This document shows, one piece after another, positions 20,592-32,534 of a stretch of DNA of 35,031 bases. Position 1 is the first letter of the stretch. Each line of letters starts with the position of its first letter. The stretch is from Hypsibius dujardini. Lineage: Eukaryota; Tardigrada; Eutardigrada; Parachela; Hypsibiidae. The DNA is taken from assembly GCA_001579985.1 (NCBI GenBank), contig LRSR01004040.1, positions 1-35,031 of the forward strand. The letters are read 5' to 3'. The notes under the pieces were generated by a model. The model saw only the letters and a list, made by a program, of their open reading frames with translations. It was not told the origin of the DNA and ran no database searches. The position numbers and the translations under genes were made by a program.

Positions 20592-23500
20592 TCATATCCT
20601 CTTGAGCGTTCCCTCGCCAAAGAGCTTCATCAAAACGCGATCAATCAAGAAAGCTGCGGTAATGTCCAGCGCCAGGGCGCCGACCACTTTCGGGACAAAG
20701 TCATCCGGGATGGAGACAATCTGAAACTGGTCCTGAATGTCCCGCGGCATGGTGTTGGAGGCCAACGCAAACAGGCCGGTGAGGGAGATGACGATACTGT
20801 AGAGGAGCGGGCGGTTCTCCACCAGGCTCTCCATGAAGGGACGACCGCGGTAGTTGACCAAAAAGGTGGACACTTGCAGCGTCATGGACATGAGGTAGAC
20901 GACGGTGTTAAGGAGGTTTGGCGCGAACACCGCTTCCAGGTCCAACTCTGCCGGTAAACTGAAAAAGAAAACAACCGCGCTCGATGTGAAAACTAACACT
21001 TCCAGCCAGACGGATAAACAGACACACCGACCGACAGACGGACAAAGAAGCAGATTGGCGAACAGACAGGTCTGCAGAGTCACATAAAAAAGGGCTAACA
21101 GACAGGCAAAAAGTCAGAAAATCAGTCAGACAGATGAACGGACTGACAGACGAACGGGCAGACAGATATAGACATACAGACAAACAGGCAGATAGGTGGA
21201 CAGACAGACAGAGAGACAGAGAGACAGACAGAGAGACAGACAGAGAGACAGACAGACAGACATACAGACAGACAGACAGTCAGTCAAAGTACCTGTAGTG
21301 TTCAGACAAAGTCTGCGTAACCAGAAAAATTAAGCAGCCAAAATGGACGGCAAACTGACAGCAGACCGTCAGCAGAGTGTACAAGTTGAAAATGTTCGGT
21401 AGAGGCCGCTGCGAGCTCAGCACCGTCAGGGGCTTGGATCGGGAAATGAAGAGGAAACAGGCAGCGAGAAACAACCCCTGCAATGTCGCTTGAGTGTCAC
21501 TGAATTTGACTCCCTTCAGATAGAGGACACTCTGACTGTAAGCCAGAATTAACGCATTCAACGCCAGGATCTTGAACATCTGCAGCGTGGTGACGAGGGT
21601 GCAGCGGCCTTGCTTGATGATGTCGCAGACACTGCGGACGCTGCCGATCTTAGAGCTGAACGGGGCGGCTACACTCGCGTCCCCGAGCTTCACCACCGTC
21701 ACCTCCTGCTCGTCATTGAGGTCCTGGATCAGCTGCTGCAGTTTGGCTTGGCGCTGGGCGTTCCGCGCTGCCGCTCCACCGACGGGTCGGCCATTAACAG
21801 TCTGCAGACAGATAATCACATGAAAAGCTTTATACCCACGCACATCCAAACATTTGATCTTAATGTACTGATGGACTAGGTTTACAAGTTAGATCAATAA
21901 AATTAGAAAAGGGATTGCGATGAAAAAGTGATGAAATTTGAACTTCGATGTAAAAATTGGTTTTGATGTGGAAATCCTATTTTGTCACACAACTTTTCAT
22001 CTCGATCAGACTGTCGAAATCTGTGATGAGGAGTTGGTATATGGAACCACGTACCGGAGCAACAACCGCCGGTGCAATTGGTCGCCGTCTGGTATTCTGA
22101 CTGCCTTGTGGTTGCCCGGTCGACGCCGGAATCTCCAACGGCACCATCGTCTCCCCCGTGCCGTCGGCCATGCTGGACTTGAGCCGTTCCGCCGAGACGA
22201 CCGCCTTCTGCAGCAGCGCCACCCCGACATGGGCGTGCTTCAAGGCGCCCACATCGTTCGTCCCGTCGCCGCACATGAGGGTGAAGAAGCCAAGGTGCTT
22301 CAACTCATTCACCACATACTCCTTCTGGTTGGGCGTGAAGCGGGCAAACACTTTGATGCGAGGAAGGATACGTGACAGGTCTCGGGACTGCGAGCGGACC
22401 AGATACTCCAAGCCCGGTCCGGTCAGACACAGATCCGGCACGGTCCGTCGGCGAAGGAGGTCCTCCGTGGGGAGCTGCTCCGTTCCGTGGACGCTGCGCC
22501 AGATCTGCGTGTCCGGCTCGAACATCATTGCCGTTTTGTCGCTGCAGAAGCCCAACTCGCCGGCTACGTGGCAGGCGGTCAGGGCGTTGTCTCCCGTGAT
22601 CATTGCAATCTACACACACACAGACACAAACCATGAGATATACAAGGATGAAATGGGCGTTCTTTTGAGGGATGACCTGATAATAAATAAAAACCGTTTT
22701 TCTTCTCAAGACGCATAGAGATAAAAATGGTGAGCCGTATTTGAAACTGACGGCTGGAGTTATAACAGCGCCGAACGGCCGGCTTCCGTACTTGTCCACT
22801 TTTCGGGACTCTCATTCTCTCCACTATTCGTTCAGACTGTCACCCACATGAACCGACCGTAAGCTCTCCGGCTGACCGTTTCCATCGGTTGTTCGGCACT
22901 TGGTGTAACTCCTGCCGTATGTTTCTCATACACGATTCAACATTTTCAGTTTTTAGTTTCCACAAAAAAACGGGTTATTGAGTGGCGTGTTTCTCAAAAA
23001 AAGGCCGTTACACAACTGAACCCGAGGAAAGGTGTGCGCTGTCGCGCGACATACGTGATGTGACGCATGATACAGCTCCTGGATGACGGCTTTCGATTCC
23101 GGCCGCAGCGGCGTTGAGATGATGAGGAAGCCAGCAAATTCCAGGTCACACTCGACGTCATCGCGATGGAGGCTTCTGATGCCGGATAAGGTTAGATTCT
23201 CCATCGATTTCCGCCTGGTTTACAAGGGCAAACATTAAACCCGGGCATGGGAATAGTCCAAATGTCAGACACGTACCCCAGAGCCAACACACGAGCACCT
23301 TGTCGTGTATATTCCAAGCAGAGATCGTCATAGTCAGCCGGCAGACGAGAGAACATTGGTCGCAGCGTCTCCGGGGCGCCCTTGACAGCGGCGAAGAAAT
23401 CGGCCTCCGTCCGACCAGACTGTGTGGTGCCAGCGATGACGGCCATTCGTTTCAACGCACTGTCACACAAAACACAGCAAATTCTAATTTTCTAAAGCCT

Positions 23501-26500
23501 GAAATGGATCAGCGTTGCGTATTCCCAGCCTTTATTTTGCTTAACAAAATATTTTCCTCAAAATCTTATGACATGCGTAAAAGCCGACAGTGTTCTAAAG
23601 CTTCTAAAAAATTGTTTATCGGTGAATATAAATTAATTGGTGAATTTCATTGTACTTGAAATTCTATTCACAATCAATCACGCTATTTAAGAAGCACAAT
23701 TTACACGGACCTGGAAAAGTGGAAACGCTGGTGAATTTTGACAGCAGCCTGTTTGCCCTTGATGGGCACAACCGCGTCCGCCTTGGTGATGTTCCATTTG
23801 ATTGCCTCAAGCGTGATTTTCTCCAAGGGGTCTCCGATGGTTTTGTCGTCAAGCAGAACCAAGCTGTGGCAGGCGGCCAGTACTTGTATCGTCTCTAGTG
23901 GAGCCATCTCGACGGGAATCAGGCCTGCCTTGCCGGCAGAGTCCCCGGGACTGCCATCTGAAACCGACACAGTGATTAAAAAAGTATATTTAAATGATAC
24001 ATGAATCATCAACAACTTTTTGATTTTGTTAAGATTTTGTCAGTTTTAGAGATTGTCAAACAGGCAAGTGAGACAAGAAATAGAAGTTAGGCACATTTCA
24101 TGTCTACCTAGAGCCCCGGTGGCAGAGACCCCCGCGACTCCTTGAACGAGAAGCGTATCGCTGGTCAACGTCCCAGTCTTGTCGAAACAGCAGAAATCCA
24201 CCTTGCCGGCAAAAGGAATCCGGAAAGGCTCCGTGCAGAACGTGCCCAGTTTCACCAGCGCCAGCAGGGACGAATTGACCGCCAACGACAGCTCGATCGG
24301 CAACTCCGGTGGCACAACCGACGTCTAAAAAATTAGGAAAATCAAGGATAGTCACCAAATAGTTCAGTGATGGAGATGTTCAGTAGTAGATTTTTAGCAC
24401 CTACCAAAATAAGGGCGCACTCCAAAAACAGCTTGTATTTGCTGCGTTTCTCGTCCTTTGATCCTTCCACCCACAGGTAACCGGCAGCGGTGATGGCGAA
24501 TGCCAGCAGGAAGAGGATAAACCCGAACGTCTCCTTGTTGTTGGCGGTCACTCGTTTCACGCCAAACATGATGGTGCGCAACAAAGATCCTAAAAGAACG
24601 AGCCAAAGGAACAGCGTAAGATTAGATTGTAACAAAACAAAACTACTAGTACTAAACAAAAAAGCGAAGTCGTAAAAAATATGGAAATCAGCTGTCTCCT
24701 CCCTCTGGCTAGAGAAAACAAGAAAGTATGCACACATTTATTAGTTATTCCTTTTGCAATCTAAATTTCTACTCGGGTGGAGGTTTCTCCCAGGCGGAAA
24801 ACGCTGATCGTCAACCGTCAAGTTGGAATCGGCATTGATTGCTTGATTGCCATTAAATCGTAATAACCAAAAAACGTCTTTTCACTCTAGACAAAAAAAT
24901 CAATTATTCCAAAAAGGTTTTCTTCCGGGAGTCAAATTTAACAGCTTCGCTGGAATCTCAAGGGAATCAGCAGATTAAACTTGGAAGGCTGTGAACACGT
25001 TACTTTCAAGAAATGCGGTTTTGCGGTAAAACATTTACTGTGGCGGAATTAGGGATGGCAAAACTAAACTAAACCGAAAATCACTAAACTAAAACAAAAC
25101 TAAAAATTTCAGTCAGTGCTCTTTTAGTCTTAGTTTTTCCCTTTCTAAATAAAAAAATACCCAAAATAAAAGTTTTAATCACTGAGAATTAAAAAGGAAA
25201 AAAAAGAAGAAACTAAAATTAGTCAGCTAATTTCGACTAAACCATCAGACTCATTTTGCCAGTAACAAACCTTGGGAAGTATTGAACGCCGTCCGGAGCA
25301 CGTAGCAGACACAACCGTTGTCTGGTGCGCGCAGTCCGCTCAGATCCTTTTCCGTGCCCTTTTGCGCGGCAGAGTGCTGGACCACCGTCGTCCCGCCAAA
25401 CAGCACGTGCAGTCGGCCGTGCTCAGTCAGGTCCAGCTGATCCGAGTCTTCCAGCGACTCTACGCTCTCTTTCATCTGCGGAACGCTCTCTCCGGTCAAC
25501 AGGGACTCATCGACGATGCAGGTTCCCCGCAGAAGCAGCATGTCCGCCGGGATGGGCTTGTCCTCCTCGGCGCGCCGAACGATAGAGACAATGTCGCCGG
25601 GAAGGAGCTCCTCCGAGCTGGTTTGACGCCACCGTTTGTTGCGGTAAACCTGGTCGGCAAGGCAGACATTTTCAAATGACAGATAAAATCACTGGTTGAT
25701 TAGTTTATTGCGTTCAATAAACCCCTGCTCCACCCCTTTTGCCCATCGCTCGGACCCTCCATTCAACTTTTTCCTGTCGCTTACTATAGCATTTGTATTT
25801 TACCTGCAAATTGTAGGGTTTATAGCCCATCTTCCGGATCTCTGTGAGATTCCGCAACTGCTGCTGCACCAGTGTGGCCTCAAAGGCCACCAGCATGAAG
25901 AGCGTGAACACGCTGTAGTACCAGTACTCGTCCAGGCACCACAAACCCACGCAGAACACTTGGAACACAAAGAACGGCGCGGTGGCGCGCTCCTGAAAGA
26001 GCTCCCGGAAATTCGGCGCGTACATTTCCAACCTGCGAATTTATCACACGTTTACTGCTGATTTATCTTGTTAAGGGCAAATTAAAAAATAAAATACAGA
26101 ATAACTTATTAGAATCGCTGATTTTACTTCCCAAAAAAGATTCATAAAATAAATCTTAATGTTAATAAAATAAATTTTATCTAGAATGAAAATTTATTTT
26201 CCTTTCCGTAAAATATGTCTTTTCTTTTCTGTAAAAATATAGGTTTTGTATTTAAATGATAAATAAATTTATTAATTAAAATTTGGCATTTGCTAAATAT
26301 ATTTTGTTGAGATTTAAACAGGTGTTGGAACCTATCGAGTGTCAAAGCGAAACCTGTTTCGGCCGAAGACTTTCTCCACCGCCTGGGCCTGCTCATCGCC
26401 GAGGCCCTTTGATTCTCGATAAGTCGAAATGGGGAGATCGATGGGGAAGGGTGGACGACGGAACTTAGTCGTGCGTGAGAGCGTCTCATCGTGGACGTAT

Positions 26501-27726
26501 TTGACTTTTTGGAAAATGAACCACAAGATCAACGCCGATCCAGGATCGTTCACCTACAAGAGGAAACATAAAAATAATTCCAAAGGGAATAAATCACCGG
26601 TTGAGAACAAACAAAAATCGAGATTGAAAAGTAATATTGTATTTAAAGTTAAAAAACCTATTAAAATATAAGGAAGTTTTCTTCTCAATTATATTTAATT
26701 GACGAAAATGTGGTATTTCCTGTCCAAAAAAAGCTTTGTTTTATTTAAACTAACTCTGCGAAGAATTAAAATTTATTTCAAATTTAACATACATATAAAT
26801 GTTACTTTAGCAAGACTAACTACAAACAACCGCAGGAGGAATAATAATGTTTCGTGAGTGGGTTACCTCTTGTCGAGAGCGATACAGACGCAGCAATTCG
26901 GTAGATCCATTGTTTGGCTGCGGTATAACCTGAAACCAAAATCAAATGTTAAATCGGGCATCTCCATGGCCCAGTGATGAGCTTTTATCTACACGGGGAA
27001 TGGGGATCGAGGAGGAATGAGCAATTGTGGCAGTGAACATTCCTCACCTGGACGACACTGGCTTTTTTCGGGTCTTTTTCCTGCAATACAAAGTAAAAGA
27101 ATCAGACACAAAACACCGAAACTCACGCAAAAGTAACGTAAGATGTAGTTCGAATTGACTGGAATAAAAACTCACAAATCAACCAATCAATCGATTAAAT
27201 TCACACAACATCACGCAACCAACACAATAGATCAATCAATCAATTTAATTCACACAACATCACGCAAACAATACAATCGATCAATCAATCAATCGAATTC
27301 ACACAACATCACGCAACCAACGCAATCGATCAATCAATCATAACCGCGCGTTGAAATGAGTCAGCTCATTCCTGCTTCACGTTTTTGAAAGGAAATTTAT
27401 CCTCAGGTCCTTACTGGTGAACAGGTGAGGAAGCAGCGGATGTTGACGGACCACACGCACGACAGCACCGTCAGCGTCTGGAGCACCCCCACCCCGGCCA
27501 GCCCTATCATGGCCATCTCGAAGGAGGGAAAGACGGAATCTTCCGCGGTCCATAGATACAACCAAACCGCGTAGACCGGGACAAAGTAGAGGATGTAACC
27601 GTGCAGCCAGAGCGGTTTCTCGTTGTAGCAGTTGATGCGGCGTACCAGGGGATCCTCTTCCTGCGTCGCGGCGAGGCTGTCCGCCGAGGGCAGGATTCTC
27701 GGGGGAGAATCCGCAGAAACCATCAT
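20592..27726 (-). CDS. ATP13A1: P5A-type ATPase ATP13A1, ER transmembrane helix dislocase
   Basis: Fourteen exons (minus strand): 27726–27415, 27080–27048, 26929–26867, 26553–26354, 26032–25804, 25649–25271, 24589–24405, 24324–24108, 23957–23711, 23459–23277, 23214–23055, 22609–22055, 21801–21293, 20958–20592. They give 1212 residues; human ATP13A1 has 1204. All phases agree, and an in-frame TGA precedes the ATG. P5A hallmarks are intact: actuator loop [11 protein letters not shown], membrane motif [15 protein letters not shown] (~470), phosphorylation site [10 protein letters not shown] (Asp ~515), nucleotide-binding [15 protein letters not shown] (~738), hinge [15 protein letters not shown] (~850) and hydrophobic C-terminal helices. 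ATP13A1/Spf1 sits in the ER membrane and uses ATP to remove mislocalised tail-anchored and mitochondrial helices. The segment after GDGTND is variable, as in other species. The 3' end faces the 136-codon gene. Confidence 0.97.
21010..21290. repeat. (CAGA)n tract in the last intron of ATP13A1
   Basis: Nearly the whole 334-bp intron is CAGA/GAGA tetranucleotides on the plus strand, hence TCTG in the ATP13A1 transcript. It stops just before the donor. Confidence 0.9.
22610..23054. other. ATP13A1 intron between exons 11 and 12
   Basis: The 445-base intron has a (CA)n run at its acceptor end (about 22611–22627) and otherwise no repeat or ORF that I can support. Confidence 0.6.
24590..25270. other. 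681-base intron of ATP13A1 carrying a dispersed repeat
   Basis: The intron between exons 6 and 7 holds a repeat described separately at about 25045–25245. It also has AT-rich sequence that yields a hydrophobic but spurious ORF extension. Confidence 0.6.
25045..25245. repeat. ACTAAA-rich dispersed repeat copy
   Basis: The copy starts with AGGGATGGCAAAACTAAAC, continues with many ACTAAA units, and ends with TTTTAGTCTTAG-type complementary units and ACTAAAATTAG. Related sequence occurs at about 29195–29330 and 32665–32865. A fragment with the same GGGATGGCAAAAC motif (inverted) is at about 5935–5950. Confidence 0.55.
26033..26353. other. AT-rich ATP13A1 intron
   Basis: The 321-base intron is extremely AT-rich, without repeats or ORFs of note. 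Confidence 0.6.
26554..26866. other. AT-rich ATP13A1 intron
   Basis: The 313-base intron is AT-rich; nothing else seen. Confidence 0.6.
27170..27345. repeat. 49-bp tandem repeat in ATP13A1 intron 1
   Basis: The core TCACACAACATCACGCAA recurs at 27201, 27250 and 27299, an exact 49-base period. The copies are separated by ATCAATCAATCAAT-type tetranucleotides. The array lies in the first ATP13A1 intron (27081–27414). Confidence 0.85.
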
Positions 27727-28227
27727 TAACTTTATGACCGTTCAGCGCTAATCAAAACATATCATCAACTGCTGCAAATAGTTCCGCCGGATGCGCACAC
27801 TAAGACAACGTAAAACGCATTCGATGATAATGATAAATTTACTCTAGAGATAGAGAGAGAGAGGAGAAAAAGTGAAAACAAAAAAAAGGTTCATACCTTT
27901 TTGAATTTACACAGATAATTTTCTGTTGCGTAGAATATTAACGCTCTGTTTGCACTGCCAGCTGGCACTTCCACGTCTCTTGGCCCTTCCAGCAGGAGAA
28001 TCAATGGATCAATCAATCAATCGCTGCGGGCTTGAACAAACAGTTGATCGACAAAGTGGTTTAATTTGTCCGGAAAAGTTCGTCCGTTTTTAGGGTACGA
28101 GTGCTGAGGGATTCTTTCTCCACTTCTAATGACAAACTTGATCGTGGGGCTCTGCAGCTGCTAGAAAAAAACGACTGAGCAAAACAAGACAGCAAACAAC
28201 TGCAACAGGAAATGGAAAAAAAGCGAT
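27727..28227. other. 5' flank of ATP13A1
   Basis: Upstream sequence of ATP13A1 on the minus strand. It contains a (GA)n run (about 27848–27862) and an ATCAATCAATCAATCG run near 28005. No coding signal is evident; it is a candidate shared promoter region with the plus-strand genes to the right. Confidence 0.45.
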
Positions 28228-28728
28228 ATGGGAATGATAGATTCTGCTTTGCACCGGCTGGCGCCACATAATCCAGTGCAGTTTGGTGAGCCATCTGTTA
28301 AAAACAAAGATAAAGAAAACAACGAAACTGAAATCACCAGTGAAAATGAATCTTTCAAACCGGCGCGGCGATCGACACGAATTATTGAGTCCGTTTTATA
28401 TTCTCGTTATTATCTCACTAATTTCTTTATAAGTCTGCTCGTTCTGTGTCAGGTAAGGAGAAGACGGCCTCCACCACCTCCCTGTCAAACAGATCATAAC
28501 CGAGCAATCTACGATCGTTTTGATCATTCAATCAATCGACCGCCCACGGCAAGTAACATTCGACCGTGTGTATCGACTAACCAATCAATCAACTACGTTC
28601 GATTAAGCGCGGTTATACAGTGTCAGTGTATGAGTACATTGGTGTCGTCTGTCGTGTTTTCACCTGAAATATATCTGTACATGTAGGAACAGGACGCACA
28701 CGTTACACTTTCATTGCCGCGCTCCACC
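28228..28728 (+). CDS. Putative small membrane protein (two exons)
   Basis: Exon 28228–28452 (75 codons) ends in CAG followed by a strong GTAAGG donor. A TGTAG acceptor at 28686 continues in phase for 14 codons (28687–28728) and then reaches TGA, giving 89 residues. The first part is polar (KNKDKENNETEITSENES), followed by a basic RRSTR and a hydrophobic stretch YYLTNFFISLLVLC near the end. The layout (polar tail, RRST, short hydrophobic C-terminus) loosely recalls phospholamban-type regulins, but the hydrophobic run is short for a membrane helix and I see no sequence match. It could be a 5' exon of an upstream non-coding transcript or chance. It lies between the divergent ATP13A1 and REV3. 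Confidence 0.3.
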
Positions 28729-29022
28729 TGATTCCGCATTCCCTGAGTTCGTGATTACATTAGGTGAGTGAAAGTGTGCAGTCACTTGATTGATCAGTTG
28801 ATTGATCACTTGATTGATCGCTTGATCATTTTGATGAATTCTGCATGGTAAACCTCTTTAGTTAGAATTAGATTATGGGAGTGGTTACGATCAGTTTAGA
28901 ACTGACATGAAACTCATTTTCGGTCATTCTGTTTTCGATTTCAAACATGTTTTCATGACTTATATATTCAGTATATAGCATATGTATATGTTCAGCTGAT
29001 AAAGGTCCCACGACTTGCAATC
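28729..29022. other. 5' flank of REV3
   Basis: A GTGAGT donor-like site lies near 28763, so a 5' UTR exon of REV3 may end there. It is followed by TTGATTGATC repeats (28777–28830). A TTCAG acceptor near 28996 precedes the REV3 start codon. Confidence 0.4.
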
Positions 29023-30552
29023 ATGGCTGATCCAGCTGGATTCTCCGTCCGGATTGTCTCGGTGGACTCTTACGTGGCCAAGCCGGCAAAACGGCTCGAC
29101 GCCCCACGATCGGACACGTTTGGAGAGCCTTCACAAAGGGCTCCTGTTATTCGCATTTTTGGCGCCACTCCTGCTGGTATACTTTCATCACAACTAACTA
29201 ACTAAACTAAGCTAAGCTAAGCTAAACTAAAAAACACGGAACTAAAACTGAATTAAAGCTTGAGTGATTAATGTCTCAGTTTTAGTATTTTACTTTCTGA
29301 TAAAACTAAACTAAACGCGTTAATTACTAAAGATCTAACAAGGGAACGGAACGGTAGGTAACACGCCGATCTATCTAAGTTTTTTTTTCAAACAGTGGAC
29401 TAAATTAATAGATTTTAGCAAAAAATTCCATCGGCAAACGAGCTCTGGTTTGAGCGGGAGAAAACTCGAAAGTTCCCCGATGGCTCCGCGGGTTTCCCAT
29501 TCAATTCAACCGTTGATTGTTTGATTTATGCTCTACCAAAACTCAATTAAATTTTTTTACCACTCTAACGCACACAAAATGTCGTTTTTGAAAACTTTTT
29601 ATTCGCAGATTTTTAACACTCTTTTACTCCAAATTCGATTTGGAATCGATTGACATCAACAGAATCTTTTTTGGATGAGAGGGGGCGAAACTATGGGTCA
29701 TTTCTGCAACGTCAATCGGAGGCCTAGATTGAAACTAGCCAATAACTTTGCGCTCTGGCATCCAAAAAAGATTCTGCTGATGTCAATCGATTCCAAATTG
29801 AATTTGGAGTGGGGAGTGTTAAAGATCTTAGAATCAAGCGTTTTTGAAAAACGACCTTTTGTGTGGGTAATTAATTTTTTTAGAAGAAAATAAAAAGTTT
29901 ACTGATTTTAGTTTTTATTGCCGTCACTAGGTCAAACAGTTTGCATGCACATTCACCGAGTCTTCCCCTACATTTACATCCCCTACGACGGAAGTGAACC
30001 GGTTGATGCGTACCTCCACCAGTTTGCCTCTAGTCTGGATCACGCTCTTAATTTCGATGCCAAATCAGAAGTCGCGGGAGTGAACGACGCAACTGTTTCC
30101 ACCCCGGCGCCCAGACACAACAATGGACCGCAGCAGCATGTCTTTAAAATCAGCATCGTCAAAGGCATGTGAGTACATAAGATTTTTTGCTGCTCGTCCC
30201 GTCTTCCGTGTTTTCGAATGTGTTCGCGATTCAAAGTCTTACGGGTGGTTTCAGACCATTTTACGGATTCTACGAGCACGAGGTGCTATATTTGAAAATC
30301 TACTTCTATAACCCTGCCAGCATAAAACGGTATTTAAGCCATAACTTAGTGATAATTCTTTGAATGGAGTTTGCCTGTAACTTGTGAGGTAATAGACTTT
30401 TGTTGTTTGGATGGCTCAGGGCTTTGAAGTTGTTAGTCGATGGAGCGATTCTGCGGAAGAGTTTTCAGCCGTACGAAGCTCACATACCTTACATTCTGCA
30501 GGTGAGAATGTATCACGGAAAGACAAACATCAACACAGATAGGGAAGAAGCT

Positions 30553-30607
<55 letters not shown>

Positions 30608-32489
30608 CAGCAGTCAGCCAGCCAGCCAGACAGCCAGCCAGACAGACAGACAAATAGATAGACAGATGGGCAGGCAAACCCTCTGATAGGCAGACCGACC
30701 GACACATAGACTGGCAGACATACTCTTTACTAATAATACCATTTGCAGTTTGATTGTTGTTTTTCCTGGTATCTTGTATAGTTTTTCATGGACCACAATC
30801 TCCAAGGAATGAACTTCATCAATATCAAAGCGTTTCAGTTCCGATCGCGAGGTCAACCAGGTGAATACCGGTGTTCTGTTACGGTGGGAGTTCAAAAGCT
30901 CGTTTTTATTTACTCGTACTAATCAGCGTAAAATTTGTTTTGATTAATTCGGTAGAATTTCATTCGGAGCGGATTAAATTTCGCGTGGCGGCAGACGGTC
31001 TCCATCCGTTGACACCTTCTGCGACTGGAATAGCGACGACGTACCATGCCCTGAGCACGAAGATTTTCCTCCCGGCGGAAGTTTCAGCCATGTACAGTAA
31101 CAGCATTTATTTTGAGCACTACAGTTTGTATGCTGCGTCTGCAGTCATTGAGATCTCCCGTCTGTCCTCGCAGGTCTAACGATCTCTTCCGCACGACGAC
31201 GTGTGAACTGGAAGTTGACGTTCTCGCTGAAGACATTTTGAACCGCGAGGAGATCGAAGTCAAAATCGGCGTCAATCCCGGATTGGAAGCGATTTGGCGG
31301 GATGAAAATCAGCGACGGACGGCGCGAGGCCTGCCGGCCCTTGTTAAGGGACCAGCCGAATCTCAAGGTATCGAAAAGGTACTCGTTATTGTCGTTGGTG
31401 GAAAATCTTCAAGTTGGTCCGTGATTTCAGAGCGAAAACAAGGCCGAGCCGCAAAGAGTGAAATTTTTCTACGGGAAAAGCTAAGAGCGAAGCTGAATGC
31501 CACTCCGTAAGACCTTAAAAACTATACATGCAAACAGGCAGGCAACATGTAGAATTCAGATACTAATAAATGAACAGACAAACCGAAAGCCAGGCAGATA
31601 TGTGGTCACACAGATTTATTTGCTACTTTCAGTCTACTAACAGGCCGGCAGTCAACCAGGCATGCTGACAGACAGACAGACAGACAGACAGACCAGACAG
31701 ACAGACAGACAGACTAGATAGACAGCTAGATAGACAGAAAGGCAGACTGCCCAGGATAAGCCATCATGCGTCCCTACCTTATCTATGTCTTTGTCTTGTT
31801 CAAACAGCACTTCCAAAGAGACACCAGTAGCTAAACCGGAAGTTGATCCGGATGATAACCCGGATATCGAGTCACCGAGCGGGAACAGCATGATTTTGGG
31901 AATATCCAGCGGTGATATGTTAAAGGAAGACGATTTTCAGACGTCTTTCGTTTTGGATGTTCATAGCCCGCCCGCCAGTCAAGATGCAGATGTGAACCAG
32001 CTGGCTCCTGTTGCAGATGCGGGTGAGGACGCTGAAGAAATGAATGAATTGGTGTCGGAACAAGGTATTATAGAAAACATTCTTGTGAGTTAAACCTCGC
32101 TAGGCTGTAGGTAGAAAAAAGAGGTCACTTGTTTGGTAGATGAATCTGCCGAGACGGAGCTCGCCGACGTACTCCGGGAATTGGCCGAAATGGCCGATCG
32201 GGACGAGATCGATCTGAACGATAACGAAAGCACGGATTTGTTTGAAATGCTCCGACAGGATGACCTCGAAACGGCGGAAATGTCTGGGAAAGCCGACCTG
32301 TCGTTACTCCTCAAGGAGGGAGATCGAGCTGGCCCATATCCGGACATCGTAGCGCCGGCTGTGATATCGCCCCTAGCACCACCGATATCTATTAAGAAAA
32401 AATTGACTCCTTTCGGACCGGTCATCATCGATAGTAGCGAGGAGGTAGGGGTTGCGAAAAGACAGACAGTCAGGCATAGAAATAGATAA

Positions 32490-32534
<45 letters not shown>

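Noticed and set aside
22305-22799. 164-codon minus-strand ORF overlapping ATP13A1 exon 12
   Set aside because: It is an out-of-frame shadow of the ATP13A1 exon that carries the GDGTND motif; the conserved frame is the other one.
27170-27345. Regularly spaced repeats resembling a CRISPR array
   Set aside because: The period is 49 bases, but the spacers are themselves ATCAATCAAT repeats, only three units exist, and the array lies in an animal intron. It is a minisatellite.
28061-28358. Minus-strand ORFs with signal-peptide-like Leu/Phe/Ser stretches
   Set aside because: They are antisense to the putative plus-strand exon at 28228, lack splice context, and begin at no supported start.
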